Source: Desulfobulbaceae bacterium (GTDB taxonomy: Bacteria; Desulfobacterota; Desulfobulbia; Desulfobulbales; SURF-16). From it: DNA of 64,000 bases. Both the position numbers and the translations under genes were made by a program. The stretch spans positions 1 to 64,000 of the forward strand of contig PKTX01000048.1 of NCBI GenBank assembly GCA_002868945.1, in the 5' to 3' direction. A model generated the notes under the pieces. The model searched no databases, was not told the origin of the DNA, and worked only from the letters and a program-made list of their open reading frames with translations. Within the stretch, counting starts at the first letter, position 1, and each line of letters begins with the position of its first letter. This document shows positions 1 through 9,673 of the stretch, piece after piece.

Positions 1-81
1 ACTCGTGCCCTGTCCCAAATACTTGCAAAACAAAAGAAATAAACTAATTTTGTGGTAAAACTTGACAGGTCAATACATATC

Positions 82-121
82 AGGAGCCTGTCGGACTTAT
101 GTCTAAGTCCGACAGGCTCCT
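82..121. repeat. Perfect 18-bp inverted repeat with 4-nt loop (AGGAGCCTGTCGGACTTA-TGTC-TAAGTCCGACAGGCTCCT)
   Basis: Arms 82-99 and 104-121 are exact reverse complements; located upstream of the TRAP permease gene. Confidence 0.9.
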
Positions 122-200
122 AGACCTGATCTTCCGGGAGGAGGAGAGGGGCCGCATGGATCTTGCCAGAGCGGGCCGCCGGCAGTGGTGATACACAGAG

Positions 201-737
201 ATGCCCATGAACTGCAGAGCCGTATGCAAAAAAATTGCTTTGATTCTCCAGCGCCTTGAAGAGGCCTTTCTCTGCGGTTTGCTGCTGGTGATGATTGTTG
301 TGGCCGTGCTGCAGATTGTCCTGCGCACCTTTTTTTCCGGCGGCCTGCTCTGGGCGGACCCTTTGCTGCGTTATCTCGTGTTGTGGTCCGGTATGTTCGG
401 GGCGGCCCTGGCCACGAAAAGGGGCAAACATATCGCCCTGGATGTTGTCACCTTTGTACTGCCTGCCGACGTGCTCCCCTGGCTCAAGTGTCTTCTGGAT
501 CTCTTTTCATTTCTGGTGGCCCTGGTTCTTGTCTATGCAGCCACTGTTTTTGTCGGTAACGAGGCCCGCTTCGGGGCCTCCGTGCTCTTAGGTGTTCCCG
601 GCTGGTGCTGGAATCTGGTCTTCCCTCTGAGCTTTGGTCTGATTGCCCTGCGTTTTTTGAGTAATGCAGCTGCTGATTTTCTGGTCCTGATCGGCAAAAA
701 AGGCACAAAAAATCTGCACCAGAGGTTCATTCCATGA
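201..737 (+). CDS. TRAP transporter small permease (DctQ-like)
   Basis: 178 aa, four hydrophobic segments, DctQ-like pattern (LRTFFSGGLLWADPLLRYLVLWSGMFGAALATKRGKHIALDV); overlaps the next gene. Confidence 0.9.
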   Translation: MPMNCRAVCKKIALILQRLEEAFLCGLLLVMIVVAVLQIVLRTFFSGGLLWADPLLRYLVLWSGMFGAALATKRGKHIALDVVTFVLPADVLPWLKCLLDLFSFLVALVLVYAATVFVGNEARFGASVLLGVPGWCWNLVFPLSFGLIALRFLSNAAADFLVLIGKKGTKNLHQRFIP

Positions 738-1999
738 CCCTGGCCAAAGTCGTCATCCTCCTGCTGGCGCTGCTGGGCACCCCTCTCTTTATTATAATCG
801 CCGCCCTGGCCCTGCTCTCCTTTTACAGTGAGGGAGTTGACCTCTCCGTGGTCATCATAGAGATGGCGCGCCTGGCCGATACGCCGCTGCTGCTCTCGCT
901 GCCGCTCTTTATCTTTGCCGGCACCCTGCTGTCGGAAAGCGGTGCCCCGCAGCGCATGTTGCGTCTTTCCAGACTCTTGTTGGGGTGGATGCCGGGTGGC
1001 CTGGCCGTGGTGGCCCTGCTGGTCTGCGCCATTTTTACCGCCTTTACCGGTGCCTCCGGAGTGACGATTTTCGCCTTGGGCGGGCTGCTCATGCCTGCCC
1101 TGCTGGCGGATGGCTATTCGGAAAAGTTTTCCCTGGGGTTGATTACCTCCTCCGGCAGTCTGGGGCTCCTCTTCCCACCCAGTCTGCCCCTGATCCTTTA
1201 TGGGGTTATTTCCGAATCACGCATTGATCAGCTCTTTTTGGCCGGTATTGTGCCGGGGGTGCTGATGCTGATCCTGTTAATGCTCTACTGCATGAAAAAA
1301 AGCCCGAAATCAAGGGAGGCATATCGATCGCCGACCAGGGGGGAGGTGGTTGCCGGCTTGCGGGAGGCGGCCTGGGAGCTGCCCCTGCCGATCATTGTCC
1401 TGGGCGGTATTTATGGTGGAATCTTTGTGGCAGGGGAGGCGGCAGCCATTACCGCGCTCTATGTCATGGTGGTGGAGGTTTTTGTCAAGAAGGATGTGTC
1501 GTGGCGCCATTTGCCGACAAGTATGCTGCAGAGTATGATGCTTTTCGGCGGCATCCTGGTAATCCTGGCGGCCTCCATGGCCTCCACCAATTACCTGGTG
1601 GACCTGCAGGTTCCCAGCCGTCTTTTCGAGTTCATCAGCCAATATGTCTCCAGCAAGTATACCTTTCTCCTGCTGCTCAACATCTTTCTGCTCATTGTCG
1701 GCTCAATGCTTGATATCTTTTCCGCCCTGGTTCTGGTGGTACCTCTTCTTATTCCCATTGCCGAGGCGTATGACATTAATCTGGTCCATTTGGGCATCAT
1801 TTTTTTGACCAATCTGCAGATCGGGTACTGTACGCCGCCGGTGGGCCTTAACCTCTTTCTGGCGAGTTATCGCTTTGATAAGCCGGTGGTGCAGCTCTAT
1901 GGCGCTACTCTGCCTTTTCTCTTGCTGCTGTTTGTCACTTTGCTGCTTGTCACCTATTTCCCCTTTTTCAGTCTCTTTCTCGTCAATATGTGGGGATAG
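734..1999 (+). CDS. TRAP transporter large permease (DctM-like)
   Basis: 421 aa very hydrophobic; DctM motifs (GASGVTIFALGGLLMPALLADGYSEKFSLGLITSSGSLGLLFPPSLPLILYG). Confidence 0.93.
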   Translation: MTLAKVVILLLALLGTPLFIIIAALALLSFYSEGVDLSVVIIEMARLADTPLLLSLPLFIFAGTLLSESGAPQRMLRLSRLLLGWMPGGLAVVALLVCAIFTAFTGASGVTIFALGGLLMPALLADGYSEKFSLGLITSSGSLGLLFPPSLPLILYGVISESRIDQLFLAGIVPGVLMLILLMLYCMKKSPKSREAYRSPTRGEVVAGLREAAWELPLPIIVLGGIYGGIFVAGEAAAITALYVMVVEVFVKKDVSWRHLPTSMLQSMMLFGGILVILAASMASTNYLVDLQVPSRLFEFISQYVSSKYTFLLLLNIFLLIVGSMLDIFSALVLVVPLLIPIAEAYDINLVHLGIIFLTNLQIGYCTPPVGLNLFLASYRFDKPVVQLYGATLPFLLLLFVTLLLVTYFPFFSLFLVNMWG

Positions 2000-2119
2000 G
2001 CAACCGGGGGAGAATGGCTTGGGGAAAGGTGGAAAAAAGGAAGCCTGCGATACTCCCAATAGCCTTGGGGTGCTCGTACAGCATCATTGCACCAATGATA
2101 GCTGAGACTGGCTGGTGAG

Positions 2120-2174
2120 AAAAAAAAAGGGCAGAACTGTCGGTGAAGCTTTGCACGGGGTGACAGTTCCGCCC
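2120..2174 (-). terminator. Rho-independent-type terminator downstream of the PilZ gene
   Basis: On minus strand: GGGCGGAACTGTC...GACAGTTCTGCCC followed by a T-tract (run of A on + at 2121-2128). Confidence 0.75.
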
Positions 2175-2202
2175 TGGGGGCACAGGGTATGTGTTGTGAT
2201 GA

Positions 2203-2631
2203 TCAGTGGTGGCAGGTGTCCTGGCCGGTGGAGAACCGGGCGATCAAGTCCTGGACCTGCTCCTGCTGATCTGCTGAAAGATCCATAAAATGGAGGCCGA
2301 CTTTACGGATAACCGAATTGCCATGCTGGGCCGGCGGTTGCATATCCTTGACATAGATGATCCGGCAGGTCAGCTGGTGGAGCATAAATCCTTCAAGGTT
2401 GTTGAGGATATTGATCTCACTCATCTCGTCACAGTCGGTACCGGAGTGGGCCAGGTACTGCAGGCCTATGCCGTTTTCGCTGATGTTGCGGATCTCGCAA
2501 AAGTTTCTGGCGCTATAGGCGACAAAGCCCGGCTTCAGCTGAAAACGCGGCTCTTTTCTGGCCCGCACCTGACCGGAGGAGCCAGCCGAGGCTGCCGTCT
2601 GTCCAACGCATGTCATAACCGCCTGATCCAT
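2203..2631 (-). CDS. PilZ domain protein
   Basis: 142 aa with RKEPRFQLKPGFVAYS...RNISENGIGLQYL, a PilZ RxxxR...(D/N)xSxxG-like pattern. Confidence 0.75.
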   Translation of the reverse strand: MDQAVMTCVGQTAASAGSSGQVRARKEPRFQLKPGFVAYSARNFCEIRNISENGIGLQYLAHSGTDCDEMSEINILNNLEGFMLHQLTCRIIYVKDMQPPAQHGNSVIRKVGLHFMDLSADQQEQVQDLIARFSTGQDTCHH

Positions 2632-2944
2632 GTGTTTTTTTCCTCGGGCAAAAAGGTGTAGGGGCCAAACTCTCCTTCAGTCTTGAGGGACACTGTAAGG
2701 GAATCGAGCCGAAGCGACAATTGGCGCAGTGTTTAAAAAACATCTAGGCAAAACGTTTAGTCGCATTGGCGGCCATCATGGCGGAAAGAAGCGCGGAAGT
2801 GATATGGACACAGGCAGCCGAGGCAGTAGGAGTCGGCCTGGAGCCTGCAACACGGAAGAGCGTTTGCCGGCGGCAAGGGCTGATTCAGGCCGCAAGGAGC
2901 AGGGCAGCGCTTCGAGGCTGGAGGAGGGCGGCGGCAGGGCTCTG

Positions 2945-3625
2945 CTACCCCTGTCTGTCCGCCGGATAGAGCTGTTCACGTAGGCGGACAATAAGCTCGC
3001 TGTTTGTCTTGCAGGAAAGTTTTTTCATGATGTTGGCCCGGTGGACCCGCACTGTTTTGGGGCTGATAAAAAGAATCCGGCCGATTTTGGCGGTATCAAA
3101 GCCCTGGGCAATGAGGTGGCTGATCTCCTGTTCGCGCGGTGTCAGGGTGGTGCCCTGGGGGCCTTCCGTATGGGAGGTCTTGCCGGTGATGATACTGTCG
3201 ATCACCTTGGCAGAAGCGCTGGGACTTAAGTGGTTTTGGCCGGTATGCACCTGACGGATGGCGGTTTCCAATTCCGTGGCCGGATCAAACTTGAGGACAA
3301 AGCCCGTGGCGCCGGCCTGCATGGCCTGTTGGATATAGTCGGCATTTTCGTGCATGGTGTACATGACGATCTTGGTGCGCGGTGACAAGGACTTGATGCG
3401 GGGGATCATCTCAATACCACTGAGCCCCTTCATGGTAATGTCAAGAATGGCAACATCCGGTTTGGTCTTGTCGATCACCCGCAGCCCGGCAATGGCGTCG
3501 CCCGCCTCGCCCACCACCTTGACATCAGGCAGGTCGGAGAGCAGGCTGATAATGCCCTGGCGCAGCAGGTCGTGGTCGTCCACCAGCACTGCCGTGATCT
3601 GGTTGTCGGAGGAGGAATGGCTCAT
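2945..3625 (-). CDS. NarL/LuxR-family response regulator
   Basis: Receiver domain (VLVDDHDLLRQGI...DVAILDITMKGLSG) and C-terminal LuxR HTH (LTPREQEISHLIAQGFDTAKIGRILFISPKTVRVHRANIMKKL). Confidence 0.95.
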   Translation of the reverse strand: MSHSSSDNQITAVLVDDHDLLRQGIISLLSDLPDVKVVGEAGDAIAGLRVIDKTKPDVAILDITMKGLSGIEMIPRIKSLSPRTKIVMYTMHENADYIQQAMQAGATGFVLKFDPATELETAIRQVHTGQNHLSPSASAKVIDSIITGKTSHTEGPQGTTLTPREQEISHLIAQGFDTAKIGRILFISPKTVRVHRANIMKKLSCKTNSELIVRLREQLYPADRQG

Positions 3626-3704
3626 GATTTCAGTATGGTGCGCTATGGTTTGGCAACAGGGAGTGCCGTTCTTCTGGCGGTTACACGCGGCCGGTTCGAC
3701 ATAA

Positions 3705-3920
3705 CAGCTCGTTGAAAAACGTAGCGAGCACAGCTGAGGCTAGGAAAAATGAGGCGAAAAAATGCGCGCCCGGAGGAGGTAAGGGAGCCTGCGACACTCC
3801 GAGTACCCTTGGGGTGCAGTTTACATGGGGTAAATGAGCATTTCGGAGTCTCGCAGGCTCGCTTACCTGAGCCGAATTTTGATGACGCATCAGCAAGCGT
3901 AGTAGTTTTTCAACGGACTG
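3705..3920. repeat. ~216-bp element bounded by imperfect 16-bp inverted repeats (CAGCTCGTTGAAAAAC / CAGTCCGTTGAAAAAC)
   Basis: Terminal arms 3705-3720 and 3905-3920 are inverted repeats with 2 mismatches; related copies at 5650-5756 and 7600-7788. Confidence 0.8.
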
Positions 3921-3991
3921 ATAAGCAAACCATACGGCAAAAAGAAAACTTTGCCACTATTAATTCGTGGCAACAGGCTGTGTCGGTCGGT

Positions 3992-5602
3992 TCAGACGGC
4001 CACGTCCTGCTCCTCTGTTGCGGAGCGGAAGGTGGGCAGGCGGAGGGATATGGTCGTGCCGCGGCCCTCCCTGCTTGCCACATCGATGCGGCCCTTGTGC
4101 TGCTTGACGATGCCGTAAATAACCGACAGGCCGAGGCCTGTGCCTTCCACCTCGTCCTTGGTGGAGAAAAAGGGTTGGAAAATGGCATTCTGGTGCTCCC
4201 TCTTGATGCCGCGGCCGGTATCTTTGACATCAACCTGAACCATGTCGCCCACCTGATGGGTGGTGATGGTGATGGTGCCGCCGGCCGAGCCCATGGCATG
4301 GGTGGAGTTGTTGAAGAGGTTGAGGACCACCTGTTTGAGCTGGTCGGCCACGCCGAGAACCTCGGGCAGGTAGGGGGCATACTGGCGCTCAATGGTGATC
4401 TGGTGCTGGGCGAAGTTTTTATTGCAGAGCAGGATCATGCTGTCCAGCACATCATGGATGTTGACGGCCACCGGTTTGCCGGTGGTGGGGCGATTAAAGT
4501 CCTGCAGGTTTTTGATAAGGCCCTTGATGCGGTCGCACTCCTCAATGGCCATGGCCGCCATTTCGCTGTCCGCCTTGTTGAGGCGGCCCCGTAACAGCAT
4601 GTTGACGATAAAGAGGCGGATGGCAACAATGGGACTGCCGAACTCATGGGCGATACTGGCGGCCAGCTTGCCGATGGCGCTTAGTTTCTCGGCGTGCAGG
4701 AGTTGGTCATAGGTCTTTTTGAGTTCCGCGGTCTTTTCTTTGACGCGGTGCTCCAGTTGGGCATGGGCCTTTTGCAGGGCCAGGCCCACCCGCTGTTTTT
4801 CCGCGATCTCAATCTGCAGCTGGCTGTTGGCGTCGGCCAGGGCGTGGGTACGTTCCCGCACCTCCGTTTCAAGCAGGGTGCGGTGGTTGGCCAGTTCCTG
4901 GTTCAGTTTTTCCAGATCTTTTTGCTGGCTCTGTTCATCAAAGAGTAAGACGGCAAAGATGGTGATGAGGAAAATGGTGTAAAGAAATTCACCGATGAAG
5001 ATATTGTGGATAACGCCCCGATGCACGGCATAGTCGTGTATGCCGCCCAGAAAGGTGCAGAGCAGGGCCAGGCGTGAGAAGAGGCCATGCGCCCCCTTGG
5101 TCTCCACGGTGAGGAGTTTAAAGAGGGTGAAACCGCAAAAGAGGATAACCACCACGGCATAGAGGCTGAAGACCGGTCCCGGCGTGGCGAATCTATAGAC
5201 AAAGTCGATGCCGTAGAGTGAGACGTGTTTCATGGTGACCGGTGCCCGCAGAAAGAGATCAGTGGGCAGGGTCAGGGCAATAAGGGTGTTGATGACCAGG
5301 AAGAGACGGGGGGTGCGGCTGGCGCGAAAATTGATATCGTAGAGGATGGATATCCAGGCCGTAAAACCGAGCATCAGAACAAAAAGCCTGAGTCTGTGCA
5401 GATGGAGGGGATGCGGTTCGGCCAGCGGAAAAGTGAGCAGCAGCCCCAAAAAAACATAGAGACAGCCGCCAAAGGTTGCTATGCAGAAATAGGCATAGTT
5501 GTTAAGTTTTTTATGGACGATGAACACCTTGCCCAAGTGGTAGAGTGAAAAACAGAAAAGAACAGCGGTTATATGTGAGAGGATGAGCTGGTAGGTGTTC
5601 AT
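3992..5602 (-). CDS. Membrane sensor histidine kinase
   Basis: N-terminal multi-TM region, coiled coil, HisKA (HAEKLSAIGKLAASIAHEFGSPI) and HATPase (DTGRGIKREHQNAIFQPFFSTKDEVEGTGLGLSVIYGIV). Confidence 0.93.
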   Translation of the reverse strand: MNTYQLILSHITAVLFCFSLYHLGKVFIVHKKLNNYAYFCIATFGGCLYVFLGLLLTFPLAEPHPLHLHRLRLFVLMLGFTAWISILYDINFRASRTPRLFLVINTLIALTLPTDLFLRAPVTMKHVSLYGIDFVYRFATPGPVFSLYAVVVILFCGFTLFKLLTVETKGAHGLFSRLALLCTFLGGIHDYAVHRGVIHNIFIGEFLYTIFLITIFAVLLFDEQSQQKDLEKLNQELANHRTLLETEVRERTHALADANSQLQIEIAEKQRVGLALQKAHAQLEHRVKEKTAELKKTYDQLLHAEKLSAIGKLAASIAHEFGSPIVAIRLFIVNMLLRGRLNKADSEMAAMAIEECDRIKGLIKNLQDFNRPTTGKPVAVNIHDVLDSMILLCNKNFAQHQITIERQYAPYLPEVLGVADQLKQVVLNLFNNSTHAMGSAGGTITITTHQVGDMVQVDVKDTGRGIKREHQNAIFQPFFSTKDEVEGTGLGLSVIYGIVKQHKGRIDVASREGRGTTISLRLPTFRSATEEQDVAV

Positions 5603-5649
5603 GGCGTTTTTTTAATCTCAACTTTCTACAGGGTATCTTGAAAAATTGC

Positions 5650-5756
5650 TATTTCGGAGTCTGGCAGGCTCGCTTACCTGGTTCGAATTTTGAGGACGCA
5701 TCAGCAGATAGCGAACGAAGAGAGATCTTCGCGCGCAGTAGTTTTTCAACGGGCTG
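5650..5756. repeat. Partial copy of the GTTGAAAAAC-bounded element
   Basis: Shares ATTTCGGAGTCT.GCAGGCTCGCTTACCTG and GTAGTTTTTCAACG with the right half of 3705-3920. Confidence 0.75.
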
Positions 5757-5921
5757 CTAAGGCGTCAGGGGAACCCAAAAAACGTTGAGCAACAGTTTTT
5801 TTACTCCTCACCCCTGAGGCCTCATCCTACACTCACTGACCTAAAAAAGGCGGAGCAGTACAAGTCTATGACGCTATTCCGGCATGATAAAACAACTCAG
5901 AAAGTTGAGTAAGAGTAAACA

Positions 5922-7511
5922 GTGGCCAGGTGGAAGTCAATAACAGTCATGGGTACGGGTATTGATTTTGCAAGGAAGAACAGGGGATTGCTCATCCTCT
6001 GCCTGCTGCTGTCGCTCTTTCTTGGCGGGTGCGCAACCAGGCAGGGGCAGTGGCGGTCCGAGGCTTCTGCGGACAAGGATGATTGTCGGCGCTTCTGGCT
6101 GAACATGGAACAACAGCTCCATGACCACCAGGTGGTTGATGCCGGCACCGTGCGCCTGCCGAGCTTCCCCTACCTGCGCACCAATCGGTTTCTGCAGGGT
6201 CTGGCGGCACAGGCCACCACTGACCGGGAGCGTGGTCAGGTTCTTGAGGAGATGCGGCTTCTTGACCTGGAGCGGCGCCTGCCGGAACTGCGGCGCCTGC
6301 CTGCCGAGGTGTTGTCCGGCCTGGCCCCTGACACCATGCCGGACGGCAACTCTCTGGAGCAACTGGTGCCCCGGTGCTCGGCCCGGTTGTTGGCCGAGGA
6401 TGGCAAGCGTCCGCAACTATGGCGAGAGGTGGAGCAAGGCCTTGGTCTGGATCGTGACTACTCCCTCTGGTTGCGTGGCCTGGGCCTCTATCCGCTCACC
6501 GGTCTGGTGGTGAACCATGTCGCACAAAGGGCCCAGGAGGAGATGGTGGACCGTCTCCGGGAGCCCGTGACGGAAAGCGCACCCCGGATCACTTTGCGAC
6601 CGGCCGTTGGCATCGGCCCTGTCGAGGCTGCCGAGCCGCGGGCAGTGTTGCGGGCCGCCCGGCGGCCGCCCCTGTTGACCTTTGGTCGGCGCGATCCACA
6701 GCTTATCGCTCTGGTGGAGAGATTCGCGCCGCTGTTCTCCGTGGCCGGCCAGGCCCCCTATGATCGTTTTGGCAGGGTTGTCAAGGACCGCCATGGTTTT
6801 GCTGTTGATGGCGCGGATCCCGTGGTTTATTATTATCTGAGCCAGACCTTTGTGCAGAGCGTCCCGGCTCTGCAGATTAATTATCTGATCTGGTTCAATG
6901 AGCGGGCTGAACCGGCCCCCTGGTTTGAACAGGGCGATCTTGACGGCCTCGTTTTCCGTGTTACTTTGGGCTGGCACGGTCGGCCCGTTTTTGTGGATGT
7001 GGCTTTTCACTGCGGCTGTTATCATTTTGTTATGGCGGCCGACGATTTTGTCAAAGGACCGCGCCTGAACGGTAAAGCTTTTCAGCCCACTTACGCTGGT
7101 GCAATGCCGCCTGCTTCGGCGGCAAACCGCCTGCACTTTCAGATAGGTTCGGGCTGGCATCAGCTCGACCGGGTGGCAACGGCTGAAGCTGCGGTGGAAT
7201 ATGCCACCTATCGCCTGCGGCCCTATGAGGATCTTGAGTCTTTCCGGCATAACGGTGAAATCGTCAGCCTCTTTAACAGTGCGGGGCTGGTGCCGGGCAG
7301 CGAGCGGCTGGAACGCTTTTTCCTTTTTCCCATGGGGATTCCAAAGGTGGGTTCCTTGCGGCAGCGAGGCCGGCAGCCCATCACCCTGGTGGGCAGGGCC
7401 TATTTTGATGACCCGTTCCTCTTTGATCGCGCCTTCCACTACCGTACGGCGCCGCCGGAACGTAGCGAGCTGACGGCTCCGACGCCCGCTAGGCGGCGGG
7501 CACAGGAATAG
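5922..7511 (+). CDS. Predicted lipoprotein of unknown function
   Basis: 529 aa, N-terminal signal with lipobox-like LFLGGC; long GC-rich ORF; exact start uncertain. Confidence 0.7.
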   Translation: MARWKSITVMGTGIDFARKNRGLLILCLLLSLFLGGCATRQGQWRSEASADKDDCRRFWLNMEQQLHDHQVVDAGTVRLPSFPYLRTNRFLQGLAAQATTDRERGQVLEEMRLLDLERRLPELRRLPAEVLSGLAPDTMPDGNSLEQLVPRCSARLLAEDGKRPQLWREVEQGLGLDRDYSLWLRGLGLYPLTGLVVNHVAQRAQEEMVDRLREPVTESAPRITLRPAVGIGPVEAAEPRAVLRAARRPPLLTFGRRDPQLIALVERFAPLFSVAGQAPYDRFGRVVKDRHGFAVDGADPVVYYYLSQTFVQSVPALQINYLIWFNERAEPAPWFEQGDLDGLVFRVTLGWHGRPVFVDVAFHCGCYHFVMAADDFVKGPRLNGKAFQPTYAGAMPPASAANRLHFQIGSGWHQLDRVATAEAAVEYATYRLRPYEDLESFRHNGEIVSLFNSAGLVPGSERLERFFLFPMGIPKVGSLRQRGRQPITLVGRAYFDDPFLFDRAFHYRTAPPERSELTAPTPARRRAQE

Positions 7512-7599
7512 ATGGTTCATGACCATGAGCGCTCCTGCTTATTGTGAAAATGTAACTGTCCAGCAAAGGGCAAAAAACTTGAAAAACCCCGGACTGTAA

Positions 7600-7788
7600 C
7601 AGCCCGTTGCAAAAGGTAGCGAGCACAGCTGAGGCTGGGAAAAATGAGGCGAAAAATGCAGTTTACATGTGGTTTAGGAGCATTTCGGAGTCTCGCTGCG
7701 CTCGCTTAGCTCAAGCCGAATTTTGACGCCGCATCAGCAGATAGCGAACGAAGAGAGATCTTCGAGCGCAGTGGTTTCCAACAGGCTG
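7600..7788. repeat. Further copy of the GTTGAAAAAC-bounded element
   Basis: Starts CAGCCCGTTGCAAAAGGTAGCGAGCACAGCTGAGGCTGGGAAAAATGAGGCG, ends GTGGTTTCCAACAGGCTG; near-identical to internal parts of 3705-3920. Confidence 0.8.
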
Positions 7789-7908
7789 GTAACTGTCCAG
7801 ATCTGCCTCGGGTTTGGACAAGCAGGAGCCTCTCTCCGTGAGGAGGCCTGATGGTTTAAAGATGGGGTGCAGCTGGCCAGTTACATGAAAATAACCGGGA
7901 AGAATAAC

Positions 7909-8259
7909 ATGAGTTTTAAACAGTGCACCTCGTGTGCCCATCAGTGGCAGGATCAGGAGGAGTTCCTGGCTGATCCGGATGTGACTCTCCTGGGTCTTCA
8001 GGTCTGTTTTGACAACCTCATGGAAGGTCTTATCCTTTTTAATCACTCCTGCCGGACCACCTTTTCCGTGGAGGTGAGCAGGTTCGGCAATCTCTATCAG
8101 GGACCGGTCTACAGTGAACGGTTAACGGCCGGCGAGGAGTGCCCCGGCTACTGTTTGAACGAACGCGAACTCAAACCGTGTCCGGCGAAATGTGCCTGCG
8201 CCTTTGTCCGTGAGATTCTTCAGGTCATCAAGGCCTATCCAAAAAAAAAGCGGCGCTAG
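7909..8259 (+). CDS. Small cysteine-rich protein of unknown function
   Basis: MSFKQCTSCAHQW...CFDNLMEGLILFNHSCRTTFSVEV...CPGYC...CPAKCACAF; multiple Cys pairs; start chosen inside the longer supplied ORF. Confidence 0.6.
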   Translation: MSFKQCTSCAHQWQDQEEFLADPDVTLLGLQVCFDNLMEGLILFNHSCRTTFSVEVSRFGNLYQGPVYSERLTAGEECPGYCLNERELKPCPAKCACAFVREILQVIKAYPKKKRR

Positions 8260-8520
8260 GCCAGACAGACTCCTCGCGGTTGCTGCCGTGTCGAAGCGGC
8301 AGGCGGTACCGCGGGCGGAAGCCTTGTGGCTGCTGTTGCCGCTATGGTCGACCCCGTGCCCCTGTTGCGGTCTATTGTCGCAATGGGCGTTAAACCGCTG
8401 ATTTTCAGAGAAAATATGGTATTATCAAACTGTTGCTTGTGTCACCCTTGATCTTTGATTCGTCGCGAATCGCCTTGAGGGCCCGACCCTGCGTGAGGAG
8501 TTGGAAATGCGTCACCACCT

Positions 8521-9660
8521 TTGCAGAAGAGTATGATTACCGGAGCGCTGTCTGTCATGGTGGCGGCTGGGCTGGTGATGGGCCTGATTGCCGGATTTGT
8601 CATGCATCGTGCCGACTACTGTGTGGCCGGCATGTTTCGGGACATTTTTCTTTTTGGGCGGCTCGGCATGATGCGTTTTCTGATCCTGCAGGTGGTGGGC
8701 ACCATGCTGCTTTTTGAACTGGCCCGGCTTTTTGGTCTCTTGCCGCTTTACCCCTTTCCCATGCTGTCACCCCCCTCCCTGGCCAATCTGCTGGCCGGCA
8801 CTCTTTTTGGTCTGGGCATGGTCATGGCCGGTGGCTGTGTCTTTGGCACCCTCTATAAGATGGGGGCCGGCAGCGTGATCAGCGCTGTCGCCTTTCTTGG
8901 CCTTGTTCTGGGCAGCGGCCTCTATGCCCTGATCCACCCTTGGTGGAGCGATCTGTCCCGTGTCACCACCTTGGTCGCCGGCCATGTCACTCTACCCCAA
9001 TTGCTGGACATCAGTCCGACCATTTTTGTCTTGCTGCTTGGCGTCCCGGCTCTTTTTTTGTTTTTTAGGTGGCAGCGCCAGGGATTGTGGCAGCGTGGCG
9101 TTGTGGTGGCAGGCTATCTGCAGCCCTGGAAGAGCGCCGTTATTTTGGCCCTGCTCGGCCTGCTTTCCTATGTGTTGATCGGCATGCCCCTTGGGGCCAC
9201 CACCACCTTTGCCAAAGTGGCCGCCATGCTGACGGAGATTGTCGCGGCGCAAGCCGTGGCAGACTCGTCGTTTTTTCAGGCCATAGCCCTGGATCTGCGT
9301 CACCCGTTCAGCAATGCCAGGCTCTGGGGGGGGCCTGGTCCCCAGGTCGATACCATCCTTGCCATTCAACTGCCGATCATTGTTGGAATTGTTTTGGGCA
9401 GCACCCTGTCGGCTTTGTTGCTGCGCGAGTTCAACATATGCTTTAAGCTGCCGCCCAGGCAACTGGTGGGCGCCATGGCCGGCGGTCTTCTCATGGGGCT
9501 GGCGGCCCGCATGACGCCCGGATGTAATATCTGGCATTTGATGGGTGGTCTGCCCGTCATGGCCATGCAGAGCCTCCTCTTTTTGCTGGGGCTCTTCCCC
9601 GGCGCTTGGCTCGGTGGTAAAATAATCAAGACCATGGTGCGCCTCCCGGCACGAACCTGA
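8521..9660 (+). CDS. YeeE/YedE-type sulfur transport membrane protein
   Basis: Polytopic; HRADYCVAGMFRD and GGCVFGTLYKMGAGS / AARMTPGCNIWHLMGGLP motifs; followed by a TusA-like gene. The annotated GTG/TTG/ATG start is not certain. Confidence 0.85.
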   Translation: MQKSMITGALSVMVAAGLVMGLIAGFVMHRADYCVAGMFRDIFLFGRLGMMRFLILQVVGTMLLFELARLFGLLPLYPFPMLSPPSLANLLAGTLFGLGMVMAGGCVFGTLYKMGAGSVISAVAFLGLVLGSGLYALIHPWWSDLSRVTTLVAGHVTLPQLLDISPTIFVLLLGVPALFLFFRWQRQGLWQRGVVVAGYLQPWKSAVILALLGLLSYVLIGMPLGATTTFAKVAAMLTEIVAAQAVADSSFFQAIALDLRHPFSNARLWGGPGPQVDTILAIQLPIIVGIVLGSTLSALLLREFNICFKLPPRQLVGAMAGGLLMGLAARMTPGCNIWHLMGGLPVMAMQSLLFLLGLFPGAWLGGKIIKTMVRLPART

Positions 9661-9673
9661 AAGATGGTGGGGC

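Noticed and set aside
2729-2983. 84-aa plus-strand ORF between PilZ and response regulator
   Set aside because: Low-complexity Gly/Arg/Ser-rich translation, no homology motifs, no convincing RBS
3749-4594. 281-aa plus-strand ORF
   Set aside because: Runs through the repeat element and antisense to the histidine kinase catalytic domain
6417-7526. 369-aa minus-strand ORF
   Set aside because: Antisense to the lipoprotein gene, whose signal peptide and lipobox support the plus strand
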